A stretch of DNA of 64,000 nucleotides. Origin: Aphanomyces cochlioides (taxonomy: Eukaryota > Oomycota > Saprolegniomycetes > Saprolegniales > Verrucalvaceae). Shown here piece after piece: positions 1-11,612 of the stretch (within the stretch, counting starts at the first letter, position 1; every line of letters starts with the position of its first letter). The translations under genes were made by a program, and so were the position numbers. Where the stretch lies: positions 186,001 through 250,000 of the forward strand of contig JAHQRK010000018.1 of NCBI GenBank assembly GCA_019828595.1, written 5' to 3'. Below the pieces are notes generated by a model. That model searched no databases and was not told the origin of the DNA. It saw nothing but the letters and a program-made list of their open reading frames with translations.

Positions 1-221
1 ATCGGCATGGCGGTGGCCGACACTTCCCCGGCCAATTTTGCGATCTCTCGCACGTCGTATGTCTTGGTTTGGCCTTCTTCCGGGTCATACTCGACTCCGT
101 CCGAGACAAAGCGCACTTCCACCGATGTGTCGGACACTTTCTGTACAATCTGCGCTTTTTTCCATACTTCTGTCGTGTGGGGCACCCACACAAGCGTCGC
201 CATGGACTTGTCGTCGCCCAT
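1..221 (-). CDS. Myosin heavy chain, N-terminal part (runs off the left edge)
   Basis: The minus strand opens with ATG at 221-219 and stays open to base 1, giving about 73 residues beginning MGDDKSMATLVWVPH. The pattern LVWVPH..EVWKKAQIV, a short gap, then VEVRFVSDGVEYD and a Thr-Tyr-Asp-Val-Arg stretch matches the SH3-like N-terminal domain of myosin heavy chains (myosin_N). That domain precedes the motor domain, which would lie outside the window. An in-frame ATG at 269-267 would add 16 residues, but the nearer ATG gives a more ordinary start. Oomycete myosins often carry unusual tails; none can be seen here. The family call rests on about 50 residues and is moderately sure. Confidence 0.6.
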   Translation of the reverse strand, partial: MGDDKSMATLVWVPHTTEVWKKAQIVQKVSDTSVEVRFVSDGVEYDPEEGQTKTYDVREIAKLAGEVSATAMP

Positions 222-1082
222 CTTGATGATGCCAACGTAAATATAGGACTGACCAAAATAGGACCACATGCAGAAAGCGCCGCCATCTTGATTGGCTTTC
301 CAGCTTCGATCTTCGGTTCAATTTCCTCTATAAAGTACTTTTGCAGCGAGGATGATCAAAAATTTAGCAGCATATACTTTATTTAAGATAATTCTGGCGT
401 TACAAACTTCTGTCCATTAAAGGCGAGACAGCGAAAAAAAGTCCGCCCGACGTTCGACATGCGGCAAGAGTTTGGCAGCGTGAACGAGCACGCCATCGTC
501 GGTCGATGCGTAGTCTACTCCTGTCGTGATTTTCAACATAATGCGGAATGGATAGCGTGAATTTGGCCACCTCTTGTTGGCTCGCACAGATGTTGCACAT
601 GAAGTGTGTTACGAGAGGAACTAGCCCACCAAGAAACTTGCAACCCATCCAATCCCAACGCCATCGACTTGGTTGTCTCCGGGCGGCAATTTTTCCCAAG
701 CTGTAGAAGTGTACTAACTGTTAAAGCAACACATGGTTCAAGCACACTTTGACTCCAAAATTTGTATCGCCACGCCTTGGCAAACTGAGATTTCCTCTTT
801 TGTTGCTTCACGATGCGACAGCGTCGGCTTGGGTGCAGGAACCAAGTTGCTCGACTTGGTGGACATAACCTGGCAAGATGGCTATAGTAAACCACGCTGG
901 GAGATCGTAATGCGGTCAAGTGGTCGGCCAGCTCTTGCGAGTGTTGAAGATGGAGTTTGCTAGGTCATATTGGTTTGTTGATCAAAATTGTGAATCAAAT
1001 TTCACATTTTTGAAGTTGGCTCGATGTATTTTTAGCCGGTGCCACCCATTCTACGGTATCTGCGGAGATTCAAGTGAGTGAG
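222..1082. other. Intergenic stretch, with one doubtful gene inside
   Basis: Between the myosin start and the Costars gene nothing firm is seen apart from the doubtful minus-strand gene listed at 417-830. The open frames on the plus strand here have no recognisable protein character. Confidence 0.4.
417..830 (-). other. Possible spliced or decayed gene, family unknown
   Basis: I do not recognise this gene. On the minus strand several short stretches read like protein. One is near 830-745 (contains EISVCQGVAIQILESK). Another is near 690-610 (contains WDWMGCKFLG). A third is at 540-417 (MLKITTGVDYASTDDG, ending SLSRL and a stop at 417). Candidate introns with GTG..CAG borders lie between them, but the reading frames do not all join cleanly. 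It may be a small spliced gene or a pseudogene. Confidence 0.2.
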
Positions 1083-1334
1083 ATGGAAGTGGACAAGGAA
1101 GTCGATCAGCTCGTGGTGGAAATCCAACGCCTTGGCTCGGAAATTGTCGGTGCCGACGGACAAAAACAGTTTGGAGTGACGTTTGGCGTCTTGTTTGACG
1201 ACGAACGGTGCCAAGATCTCTTTGAAGCGCTCATGGGAACACTTCGAGCGGCCAAGCGAAAAAAAGTCATCGATTTTCAAGGCCAGTTGCTTCTCAAAGG
1301 CCCTCACGACAATGTCTTTATTAGACTGTTGTAG
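1083..1334 (+). CDS. Costars-family (ABRACL-like) protein
   Basis: A single exon of 83 codons. Nearly the whole length matches the small Costars fold of human ABRACL and plant Costars proteins: an N-terminal helix (VDKEVDQLVVEIQRLGS), then FGVLFDDERCQDLFEALMG, TLRAAKRKK, and a C-terminal GQLLLKGPHDNVFI segment. In animals and Dictyostelium this family is linked to actin dynamics and cell motility; the role here is inferred from that. The start at 1083 (MEVDKEV) places the first helix directly at the N-terminus, as in the family. A non-ATG extension of three codons upstream is unlikely in a eukaryote. Confidence 0.9.
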   Translation: MEVDKEVDQLVVEIQRLGSEIVGADGQKQFGVTFGVLFDDERCQDLFEALMGTLRAAKRKKVIDFQGQLLLKGPHDNVFIRLL

Positions 1335-2073
1335 GCTAGAACATAACAACTCGAAACATGGAGTGCTCGATTGACTTTGTCAACTTGCATCCTTTGACAA
1401 AGTCGTCAACCAGTTTCTCGTGGCAATGGCGTCAACAAATGTGTGTACCGGTAATCACATGGTTTTGAAATCGTCACGCACTGCCCTTAGTCCAGTTGCA
1501 ACCAAACAATCATGGGGCGAGTCAAATTTCACTTTGCTGCTTTACTGTTTTACTGTTTACTCACAAACCAGAGCACTTCGCCTGAGTATGCCCATCGTTC
1601 AGGAATCAAATTTAAGGAATTTACATCAGTGACAAACTAGATCTAGCTCTACTTTGCCAGTGAAAACGTGCGAGGGTTCTTCGAGAGCCCTGGGTCGTCG
1701 TAGCAAACTTTTGCCCTCCCCAAAGTCAAGAAATTGCGTCTATTTCATGCCCCAAGAGTAGGGGTACAAGCCCCGCAAATCTAATTCACTGCTGCTATAC
1801 AAGCACCATTACTTGAAATCCTTGGGGGATGTCTGGTTTATACCCCTCTTGCGTTAACAACATCACCGTGTTGCACTCTCCATGAATATTTTTTATTCAT
1901 TAACCCCTTCAACCCCTTAAAGTTCTAAACCCTTGATTGACAAAACCCCTCCACCCTTGATCATCTCTGATTGGTCAGTTTGAATTTCATCCAAATTTGC
2001 GCGGGACTTTCTAAAATTATGTATCTACATACTAAAATCAAGTCATTTAATAAAATAGTGAACATTAAATGAG
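1335..2073. other. Intergenic region upstream of the kinesin gene
   Basis: No gene recognised. From about 1,895 to 1,955 the strand is rich in short AACCCC/AACCCTT runs (for example TTAACCCCTTCAACCCCTTA), the complement of the G-rich TTAGGGG-like runs at 10,532 and 30,250. A GATTGG box lies near 1,970. The last 70 bases before the kinesin start are AT-rich. Confidence 0.5.
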
Positions 2074-2106
2074 ATGGACTTTATGCCATTTCAAAGTTTG
2101 CTCATC

Positions 2107-5100
2107 ATGGAGGAAAGCATCGATGTCTGTATTCGAGTGCGGCCGCTGAATGAACGCGAAAGCAAGAACAAGGACGTAAGTGTCCTACGCACCATACCTT
2201 CGATGAATGTCATATCGGTTACCGACCGGAATGGAACACCGTTGCCTGGTGCTGGCAGCGTGTTCCAGTATGACCACATTTTTCCTGAGAATGTCCCGAC
2301 ACGAACCATTTACGACGAAGTGGCCAAGCGCATCGTATATTCGACATTACAAGGGATCAATGGAACGATATTTGCCTACGGCCAAACGTCCTCAGGCAAA
2401 ACGTACACAATGCAGGGAGACGTCCAGAGTGAACTCGGCATCTTGCCTTTGGCTGTTGAGCACATTTTCCAGTATATTGAACAATCAACCGATCGTGACT
2501 TTTTGATCCGAGTCTCGTATGTCGAAATTTACAATGAAGTCATTCGCGACCTCCTCAGTGACGACAAGGAAAAGAATCAAAACTTGAAAATCCGTGAGGA
2601 TCCCAAGAAAGGAATTTACTTGGAATCGCACGAAGAAATCATTACAGATTACGATTCGATTATGCAGTTGTTGGAACAAGGTGAGCAGAGACGAACTGTT
2701 GGTCAAACTGCCATGAACGAACGATCCAGTCGCTCCCACAGTATTTTTCGCATTGTCATCGAAAGCAAAGAAAAATCTACAAGTTTGCTCCACTCATCAG
2801 AAGAAGATGTGAATGGCGCTGTATTGGTTGGTGTACTCAATTTGGTCGACTTAGCCGGATCAGAAAGCGTCCGGTACACAGCAGCAGAGGGAGTGCGTCA
2901 GCGGGAAGCAGGAAACATTAACCGATCCCTGCTAACTTTGTCACGCGTGATAAACTCTTTGGCACAAGGAACAGAAAGTATTCAAAACGCTCCATTTCGA
3001 GATAGCAAATTGACACGCTTGTTGCAAAGGTATGTCGCAATGTCTGTAGTTGTATATCTGTATTTTATTGTAGTTCATTGGCCGGAAGCACCCGCACATT
3101 AATAGTCTGTTGTGTTACGCCGTCTGACCGACATCTGGAAGAAACCAAAAGCACGCTACAATTTGCTGCCCGCGCGAAAAATATTCAACTGAGTGCGTGC
3201 GTAAATGAAGTTCTCGATGATCAGGCTCAACTGAAACGTCTGAAGCGTGAGTTGAATGAACTACGAAAGCAAGTCGACAACAACGAAATGTTGAATGCTC
3301 TGAAGGCCGAAAATGAAGCCCTGGCTCATGTAAAAACGAAGCATGAAGCCGAAATCCTTCGTTTGATGAGCTTAATTGTTACCTCAAGCTCTACTACACC
3401 TCTAAAGAAACCGAAAGCAAAACGAGGGCGTAAAACGTGGGGGCCAGGAGATATAATGAGCCCACTTTTGCGTCGTCCAGTGGCTTTGGATGACGACGAT
3501 TTCCGTGAGGCGGCTCAGTTTAAAAGAAAGAAGGAACGCCACTCCGAAGGCTCTGCTGTCGATGCCCAAAGACAATCAGTATTCGAAGCGAAAGTGAATG
3601 CCCATAGTGTTGCACAAGACTGTCCCAAATTATGCGGATCGTGTGGCGATGCTCATCAAACCGTGAAAGATTTTGAGACATTGTTGCTTCAGATGGAAAC
3701 AGATAGAACACGTCTTCAAGAACAAGTAGTTAACCTTGAACTTCAGTTGCAACAAATTCAAGAAGAACGGTCAGACTTATTGCAGAGACTTGATCATGCA
3801 GATAAAGCATCAAGTGCATTTGAAGAAATTCTTGAGGAGACCGAAAACAGCCGAAATGAGGCCATCGAGCAAATGATGCAAATTGAAACTCAGCAGTCTG
3901 AGCTTCAGGTTCAACTCGCCGATCAGATGAAACGAACTGAAGCTGCTGAGGAGATGGTCCTTGCCCTCGATGAGAAATGCAAACGGTGGGCATCGATACA
4001 CCTAATTTCATATGTATAACTGTGAAACAGGTATGAGAGAACAATCAAAGCTCTGGAAGACTCTGGCTCAGATGATGGCGAAGAGTCCAGAAAACTGAGG
4101 CAAATATATGAATCGAAATTGCAAGCTTTGGAAGAGCAGCATCGAGCTGATTTTAATAATTGGTCAGCAAAACAAACTGAATGGGAAAATGCAATGTCAA
4201 AGTTAAGAAACGACATGCAAGAGGAGTCCATCTCGTTGCAGATGGCAAATACGACAATGGAGGAGCAAGCACGTCTGAGCAAGGAAGCTTATGAAGCTCT
4301 CCAAACCACATATGATGAATGCAGAAGTGAAGTTGAAAAATTGGAGTCAATCTTGAAGAGTAAGGAAGCTGAATGGCTCAAATCTCATGAGGACTTCGTG
4401 GAAGCAAAGACGCAAGTTGAAGCTTTGCATGCGGAGTTACTGGTGAAGTGTGAAAGCTTGGAGGAATCGAACAAATCACTGAATGGTAAACTGGACAAGT
4501 TCGTGAATGCAGAGCAGCAATGGGCGAATCAATTAAATGAATATGAAGTCCAGAACAAGAATTTGCAGATCCAGGTCGCTAGCTTGGTTTCAGAGAAATC
4601 TCGACTTGAGGAACTTAATCAAGACTTGTCAATGCACAATGAGGAGTTAACTGCCAAGGCAACTTCGGAGAACGCAACCATTATTGCACAACTTGAGGAA
4701 CAACTCGCAAGCAGCGTAATGCAGCGAAATGATTTGGGGGCTCAATTGAATGTATTGGCTTTAGCGAAGGATGAACATATAAATCGTATTGAAGCTATGA
4801 CGATTGCGATGCAGAGTGAAGAAATTATGCACAAAAAGTTGATGGAGGATGTACAAGACCAATTGTTCAAAGCAAACGTTGAAAAACATCAAATTGAAAA
4901 TGTCCTGGAAAATCTGTCATCAGAGCATAAAGCCTTGCAAGAGAGATTGAGTCGGATTAAGATAAATGAAGACTCCCTTGAACGTCAGCATCAAGACGCA
5001 GAGTTGAGAGATCTGAGGTCAGAAAACATTCGGCTGGCCGCACGTGCAGAAGAACTCGAAATTATGGTGTCCAAACTGCAAGAACAAGCAGTCGAAAAGG

Positions 5101-6873
5101 AAAAATTGGAGTCTATTGTGCAAGAGTTGCAGAATGAAATGAAAGTGTTGAAACTTAAACACAACCAGCTTCTTCAGGAGCTAAATTCAAAATCAGGAAG
5201 TGATTCTGACATGGAACTCATGCGTCAAGAAATCAGTGATGTTCAAGATAAATGGAAGTCATTAACAGATGAACATCAGAAAAAATTGGCTGAAAATGTG
5301 CAACTTCAAGAAAAAGTACATGATTTGGAAGATGAGCTGAATACTATCCTATCGAGTTTCGACGACAAAATACAAGATCATACCAAGCTCCTAGAATGCC
5401 AAGTAAATGGTTTGAAAAACGAGCGATTGGATTTGGAGGCCAAGGTAGAACAATTATACGCGGAATTGGAAAATAGAGCCAGCTCTGAAGCCAAGACGCA
5501 TCAAGCTGAACTCGACAGTGTTCGCGACGAACTTCAAGCAGAAAAACAACTGCTGGAAGAGAAACTTAAGGACATGGTACGAGAAATGAAGTTCTACGCA
5601 TGTCTAATGTGTGTAGGAGGAAAGAATGCGCAAAATGAACGAACATGGCAGCGCCGATTCAAGCAATTTGAGGGCTGAGTTGCTTACTTTAAAAAATGAT
5701 TTGGACGCTCAATTAGAGGAAAAGGAAGCTTTATATGATAAGATTGATGATTTGGAGAAAAAAGCATACCAGGCCGAGCAAAGTAAGTCTCAAATAGTGT
5801 CAGCAATATCATGTCGTGTATAGGCGCACGCGAAGAGCTTCATATGCGCTCTCAACAATGGGAAACAGAAAGAGAAACTTTGAAGGACCAAATAGATGCC
5901 CAACATGATCGAATTAAGAAGTTGGAACTAGTGAAAATGACGAAGCATCATTTGGAGGTGTTCCAAAAGATGAAACTCGACAACAAGAAGAAATCGGAAG
6001 AAATATTGATGTTGAGACAAAAAATGGAGCACTCATCCAACAGTGGTGTTCAGGTAGCAAACCATTGCGACGAAGTCCAAGTCATTAATGGATGAACTAG
6101 ATTCAGCTGATCCAAGAACAGTTGAAGCATGAACAAGCAGAAGTTGAACACTCGCGCACTCTGATGGTACCTTTGTTTTATTGCATTAAGTCATGGTCAT
6201 GTAGGCTGAATTAAAACTCGAACTGAAAACTGCTCAAAACGAATGCAATATTAAGGCAAGCGAAGTCCTCTCGTTACAAACTACAATATCACAATATCAA
6301 GAGCTTACTGCTTCACTTCAACGGCAAGTCCAAACACATGATCAATCATACTCAGAAATCAATGATCTGCGATCTCAAATTCAAAACTATCAAAACCGCA
6401 TGGGGAACCAAGCGAAGGAGATGGAAGCTCAGAAGGAGATTCTCCATGAATATCAGTGCCAGCTTGACGAACAAAGTCGACAGCTCCAGGAGCTTACAAG
6501 TCAACTTGACGAGAAGAAACGACTCTTGGAGTTAAACCATCTGGACGTTGACTCAAAGATGCAGGACTTACAAATGAAAAACGAAGAACTCCATGAAAAA
6601 TACAAAGCCGATTTGGCGTATTTGGAGAAGGAAAACTTGGAATTGCACTTGGAGTTGAAGCAAACGAAGCGAATGCTCATGGAAAAAGAGGCTTCCGACA
6701 CACCCATGTCACGCACCAACCTTCAAGACATTCAAAACTTACCAAGGACATCAGATGTATCCAAGCAATTATCAGCCAAAAAATCCCCGTCTGTTTTCCC
6801 AATGACTCCTGGCTCCAACAAAGAGAATGATCCCGAAGCTATAGAACAACGCCCAGAGTGCAATCAGCAATAA
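2107..6873 (+). CDS. CENP-E-like kinesin (kinesin-7 type) with long coiled coil
   Basis: Seven exons fit one frame: 2107-3029, 3074-3985, 4031-5576, 5617-5782, 5824-6053, 6101-6166 and 6205-6873, giving about 1,503 residues. The first 340 residues are a kinesin motor: VCIRVRPLN, the P-loop GQTSSGKT, switch I NERSSRSHS, switch II LVDLAGSE, then DSKLTRLLQ and FAARAKNI at the end of the motor. The rest is almost all heptad-like coiled coil ending in a Ser/Pro-rich tail (QLSAKKSPSVFPMTPGS). N-terminal motor, long coil and IRVRPLNERE start fit the CENP-E/kinesin-7 class, which carries chromosomes to the metaphase plate in animals. An in-frame ATG 33 bases upstream (2074) is possible. Part of exons 5-7 is copied in inverted orientation at 8007-8575. 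Confidence 0.92.
5992..6560 (+). repeat. Inverted segmental duplication, arm 1 (inside the kinesin gene)
   Basis: These 569 bases recur in inverted orientation at 8007-8575. The segment covers the end of exon 5, exon 6, part of exon 7 and the two introns between them, so the copy was made from DNA, not from spliced RNA. Only one mismatch was noticed (near 6540, a synonymous T/C in a His codon). Confidence 0.95.
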
Positions 6874-6911
6874 GCAAATTTAAGTCGTAACAAAGCAACA
6901 ATTATCCAAAT

Positions 6912-7838
6912 CTACTTGGTGAGGTACAAAATTTTTGAGGCTTCATTGAATCTATTGGCGTGCTTTCGTCGAGCCACGTTGGGAGGAATACGAACGTTCG
7001 GTTCAGTGCCATCGATTAGGCAAAGGTGCATAGTGAAAAAATCTTCTCGATACATTGTGAACGAGATGATGTTGCATCCCTGCATTTCCAAGTCGGCTTG
7101 GACAAAATCGCACACAGGTTCACTGAAATGGATGTCAACTCGAGTCGTTGTTGCCTTGTCTAGACAGAATTGGAAAATGCTTGACAAAAGCGTCCCACCT
7201 GTTGATTTCTTCACGAGCAAAACTTGCGGACAGGAGAATGCTACGATGATGATGATTGAATCCTGTTTGAAGCCCAGATGTACCTCCCAAAAGATGCTTG
7301 ACTTTCATCGTCGAGACAGGATCGTGCACGTAATTGCCTGCAACTTGTACTGGTGTGTAGCCATCACAGGCTAATTTCCTATGGTCTGACATAGGGGTGT
7401 GTATTCTAATCACGGTATTTACTTGTCGGCTCCATGTTGGATCAACAAACGCACGATTTCGACTTTAGCCAGGCAGCTAGCAACGTACAACGCAGTTCTC
7501 TGGCAGATAATTATACGAATAGCGTTTGATGGGTTGTACCTTTCCATTGCCCTACAACTAATGTCAGCACATGTTGTTGGTATAGATGTTACAAAAACTT
7601 TGATGAAACTCAGCTGGGGATGCATCTCGAGCAGATGCTTTGCAGTCTTTATGTCATTCTCCACAATTGCCCTGTAAAGTTTTTGAGTTGCCGTTTGCTC
7701 AATACTTTTCGCGTCCAAAAAATCAATGGATCCATAGTGCTCCTTCCACCATGAAACGGTTCGCGCAACATGCTTCGGTGCTTTTGTCGTAAGCGCCTTG
7801 GACTGTGCCACTAATGCAGATAGCTTCACTTGCTGCAT
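6912..7838 (-). CDS. Ankyrin-repeat protein, small spliced gene
   Basis: The start is ATG at 7838 (MQQVKLSALVAQSK). Introns 7598-7552 and 7539-7500 join the frame into LLEMHPQLSFIKGNGKRTAL followed by YVASCLAKVEIVRLLIQHGADK, a clear ankyrin repeat (TALYVA..A..EIVRLLIQHGAD). Further on come a second repeat-like piece (CDGYTPVQVAG) and, after introns of about 43 and 39 bases, a C-terminal stretch ending KILYLTK with a stop at 6914-6912. The join just after HGADK (near 7421) does not work with a normal-length intron, so the gene may be frameshifted there or an intron is misplaced. It sits between the kinesin gene and the inverted copy of part of it. No specific function can be given. Confidence 0.6.
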
Positions 7839-8006
7839 GGGCTTAATTTGTAACTGTGCCAGTTACTCGGTCATTTGACTCGTCTTTTCATTCTTAGTGT
7901 CAGTAAATACGATCTAAATCTCATTTACAAAAGTTAGTGACGATGGCAGCTTTAAGGCAAACACATCCGCAAGCTCCAATGCACTCTGATTGATGACAGG
8001 CGACTA

Positions 8007-8575
8007 ATCTTTGAGTCAACGTCCAGGTGGTTTAACTCCAAGAGTCGTTTCTTCTCGTCAAGTTGACTTGTAAGCTCCTGGAGCTGTCGACTTTGTTCGT
8101 CAAGCTGGCACTGATATTCATGGAGAATCTCCTTCTGAGCTTCCATCTCCTTCGCTTGGTTCCCCATGCGGTTTTGATAGTTTTGAATTTGAGATCGCAG
8201 ATCATTGATTTCTGAGTATGATTGATCATGTGTTTGGACTTGCCGTTGAAGTGAAGCAGTAAGCTCTTGATATTGTGATATTGTAGTTTGTAACGAGAGG
8301 ACTTCGCTTGCCTTAATATTGCATTCGTTTTGAGCAGTTTTCAGTTCGAGTTTTAATTCAGCCTACATGACCATGACTTAATGCAATAAAACAAAGGTAC
8401 CATCAGAGTGCGCGAGTGTTCAACTTCTGCTTGTTCATGCTTCAACTGTTCTTGGATCAGCTGAATCTAGTTCATCCATTAATGACTTGGACTTCGTCGC
8501 AATGGTTTGCTACCTGAACACCACTGTTGGATGAGTGCTCCATTTTTTGTCTCAACATCAATATTTCTTCCGATT
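8007..8575 (-). repeat. Inverted segmental duplication, arm 2 (kinesin gene fragment)
   Basis: Near-identical inverted copy of 5992-6560, still carrying intron sequence. The minus strand encodes the same coiled-coil peptide (MGNQAKEMEAQKEILHEYQ) but leaves the kinesin frame after LDVDSK. It has no motor and no own start context, so it is a dead gene fragment. The two arms flank 1,446 bp containing the kinesin 3' end and the ankyrin gene. Confidence 0.95.
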
Positions 8576-8865
8576 CATGTGATTATATATTACAGAAAAG
8601 GTGGCACAAATGTGATGCAACTACTACACCATCGAAAAAATTGTGTTCATGCGGTTCCGCGATCAAGAGGTTTAGTTATAGAATGAAGTCGTTAAATCTA
8701 AATCATAAGTTAGTAGTGAGCTTAATCACGCCTTCTTCATCGTCTAGATCCTTGCAAGTTCCTCTGGAATCTGTAGCACAAAGTCACTGGAACAAATGCA
8801 ATAGTATAGATAATTTCCAACGCATTGACGCTGCATTTCAAAACAAGACCTTTCCATTTTCAAGC

Positions 8866-10418
8866 TTAAGCAAACAATTGAGGATACTTGGCTTGGATAT
8901 TTTCTGCGCACGCATTCACATTCAAGCAAATCGCTTGGATGCGATCGTCCCATCCATGCAATACTTCGGCGTCTACACATAAAATTCATGAATTGTCGAT
9001 CTGTTAGGCGAGAATGAACTGTACTTGTTTCAAATTCCAAAACGCCATGCACTTGATCAATTGAGCCGTTCATTCGATCTTCTCCAATCATGATGGCAGC
9101 CACCTAAGAATGTATTGAGCTTAAGTATTTTAGCTAGGATCATCATTACCTTTTCAGCTTTTGCCGCATCAACACCGAGCAGCGTGCCCAACTCTTGGAA
9201 GCGCATGGACGAGTAGATCTTTGAGACAGCCAACATGTTGTGCTCCAAAAACGCTTGTTCCAAAACAGTAAATCCGTTCGCCAAGAGTGCTTTTTGATGC
9301 GGGAGCAAACTTTGCTCGAATGCTGCGATTTCACTTCGACGGAGAAGTCGCTCCATGTACATCTTTTCCAAAATTGCGGCATGTTCGCTGGATTTGACGC
9401 GTTCGTCCTACAAAACATTCAATATTAAATATTCACGAAGAATAGCAATGAAACCTTGTAGAGAGTGGCCAGCAAACGTGAACGTTGTGGCCCCGCAGAA
9501 GCAAGAATAGCACAAGTGACAGCTTTACTGAGTAGTTGCAACAAATCGTCGGGATCTACCTCCTAGATATGATGGTGAAGTGGAGACATAAAATCAATTG
9601 AATTTGTACGTCAGGCTTTGACTGGGAGAATTCGTAATAGCGCAAAGCAGCATCGAGAAATTTGCGTTTAGCATCCAAGATGCGAGCATAGGACACTTGG
9701 TAACGCAACTTTAGAGCCCAATTGTTTTGAGACACGGCATGGATAACACGCGACGCACGGTTGATAAAGTTTTCCGCGTCAACGGTCTCGTCTTCCTGGA
9801 GATACAACTCTGCGATTTTGACGTACTTTTCAGCTTTTTGTTCGTCGGTGTACTGTCTATTTGGTTGTTAGAACAAGGTGGAGAGACAGGGAGCAAACCT
9901 CGCTGAGCTTTCAAGATTGATAGCAGCCAACGTTTTAGCTGCCTCAATGTACTCTTCTTCGTCCATATACATATCACTCAACGCTTCGCGCAAGATCACA
10001 TCAGCTTCTTCGAACGATAGAATTCGCGGCTTGATTTTGATCAAACAATGGGTGAGCAAATCTTTCTTCCAAGCGTGGACTTCAGGATCGATACGTCCAA
10101 GGACGGTGACCAAGTGGGTCAACACACCTCGAGAGACCACCAATTGAACACCCTCATCGAGAACTGCCTCAAATTTTAGCGCTTTGATCGAGATTCACGC
10201 ATACCATTGTCCAATAAGGCGGTCAACGCTGGAAAGTCCAAAATGTGGGCATTCAAGAGATCCTACTCAAAATGACGACAGTTCAATGCCTTGCGGCTCC
10301 TACCTTGTACGCAGCAAGCTTTTCCTTTTGATCTTGGATCTTTGTAATCTATTGCAACGTTTGACTTGCCTTCTTGACGCGCCGATCGTACCTTGCTCAG
10401 TTCGACGGCGATGCTCAT
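8866..10418 (-). CDS. CSN4: COP9 signalosome subunit 4
   Basis: Nine exons on the minus strand join in frame: 10418-10392, 10348-10304, 10262-10205, 10163-9899, 9856-9610, 9562-9455, 9407-9150, 9103-9025 and 8972-8866, giving 397 residues, close to the roughly 406 of the human protein. Diagnostic stretches are RILSFEEADVILREALSDMY, INRASRVIH, YQVSYARILDAKRKFLDAA, AGPQRSRLLATLYKDER, ILEKMYMERLLRR, FLEHNMLAVSKIY and GRMNG-like EDRMNGSIDQVHGVLEFET in the C-terminal PCI/winged-helix region. CSN4 is a scaffold subunit of the complex that removes NEDD8 from cullin-RING ubiquitin ligases. All introns are 38-60 bases. The divergent neighbour at 10632 starts only about 210 bp away, so a shared promoter region is likely. 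Confidence 0.93.
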
Positions 10419-10531
10419 TTTTGAGATTTGACGAGTTTGAAAAGAAAAGAATGAAAAAGAAAGTACTTTTAACGTTAAAAGAACAAAAAAGAAAAATGCA
10501 GTGATTAAAGAATTCATTTATTTTGAAATTT

Positions 10532-10599
10532 GGGGTTTAGGGGTTCAGGGGTTTACATTCGAGGGGTTCAGGGGTTTACATTCGAGGGGTTCAGGGGTT
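10532..10599. repeat. G-rich tandem repeat (23-bp unit)
   Basis: The unit AGGGGTTCAGGGGTTTACATTCG occurs twice in full and is flanked by partial units containing GGGGTTTAGGGG. It lies between the divergent CSN4 and FLEDPW-protein genes. The composition recalls TTTAGGG telomere repeats, but the units are irregular. Confidence 0.85.
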
Positions 10600-10631
10600 G
10601 TGCTGACAAAACTTTGGTCAAAGCGCCTGAG

Positions 10632-10997
10632 ATGAACGGTCTTCCGATAAGTTTTGGAAGCACCAAGAAGACGTATTCGGCCAAGAAAACCAGATCAAAC
10701 GAGCCAAATGAAAAAAACGATACCCCTTCAAGTCACGACTCGCATCTTGTGAGCAATAACAAGAGATTTCGGCGTGATCGTGGCTTCAAGCCTCACTCGA
10801 ATGGATCCAGAACAAGTCAAAACCAGAACCACAACAACCAGAACCATTACCACGCTTATTTCAAGCCGTCGTTCCTAGAAGATCCTTGGGAATCACTGCT
10901 TCAGCCGCGTATACCGTTATCTCGACCAAATGGCCGCACATCGCTGTTTCGCCCTTCGTTCCTCGAAGACCCATGGTCCCATTTGGTAACACAATAA
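10632..10997 (+). CDS. Small Asn/Arg-rich protein with two FLEDPW motifs
   Basis: From ATG 10632 the protein has 121 residues: MNGLPISFGSTKKTYSAK, a basic, Asn/His/Gln-rich middle, then two copies of a motif, YFKPSFLEDPWESL (about residues 77-90) and LFRPSFLEDPWSHL near the C-terminus. The LEDPW core resembles the conserved C-terminal motif of TTDN1/MPLKIP proteins; this is a weak, memory-based similarity and the doubling is unusual. The frame is also open upstream through the G-rich repeat, but that part has no protein character, so the ATG at 10632 was preferred. It is divergent from CSN4. Confidence 0.5.
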   Translation: MNGLPISFGSTKKTYSAKKTRSNEPNEKNDTPSSHDSHLVSNNKRFRRDRGFKPHSNGSRTSQNQNHNNQNHYHAYFKPSFLEDPWESLLQPRIPLSRPNGRTSLFRPSFLEDPWSHLVTQ

Positions 10998-11612
10998 AAT
11001 CAAGTGATGTCCATATGTATATCCACTGAACTCTTGTATCGGCCGCTAGTAGCCCCCCCCCATGCTTGCACATTTCCAGATCAAGCAACACTCAATTTCT
11101 CTGGTGTCGGAAGAAAAATTCGTCCTCATACTTTGGCTCGACAGCATTCTTTGTGTCACCATTCCAAGTCCTGAGAGAGCTGTAATTACATTGAGACTTT
11201 GGCTTGTACGGGAGAGAATGCCCTCTGAAGTCAGATCATTCCATCAGAGACAGACTGCGAGAAATATGGCTGGTCATTTCAAATTTGAACTCTTTGTGGA
11301 GTATTAATACCTACTCACACTACTTTGGCATGGCTTTGAGAGGCTCAAAGGAGTCCTCCATATTCGCTGCGATCATTCAGACAACCAAAAAAGAAACCTT
11401 TGAACCAGAGCATAGACGATCCTTTGTTTTTGTTTAGCCCAGCAATCCCCAAGGTTTCCACGTTTTCAACATTTACCTGATGACCTCCTAGATTTCCTGA
11501 ACACCCCTCACAGCTTGCCTCAAAATATCCCCAACACAGAGTTTACCAGAGCCATGTTTTCTACAACGCTTCATGGTCCAAACACTTCTTTGATTTTTGA
11601 ATTTAGTGCTCC
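10998..11612. other. Spacer without recognised gene
   Basis: Open frames up to about 80 codons exist but none shows a domain, composition or splice pattern that supports a gene. A run of nine Cs lies at about 11,053. Confidence 0.4.
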
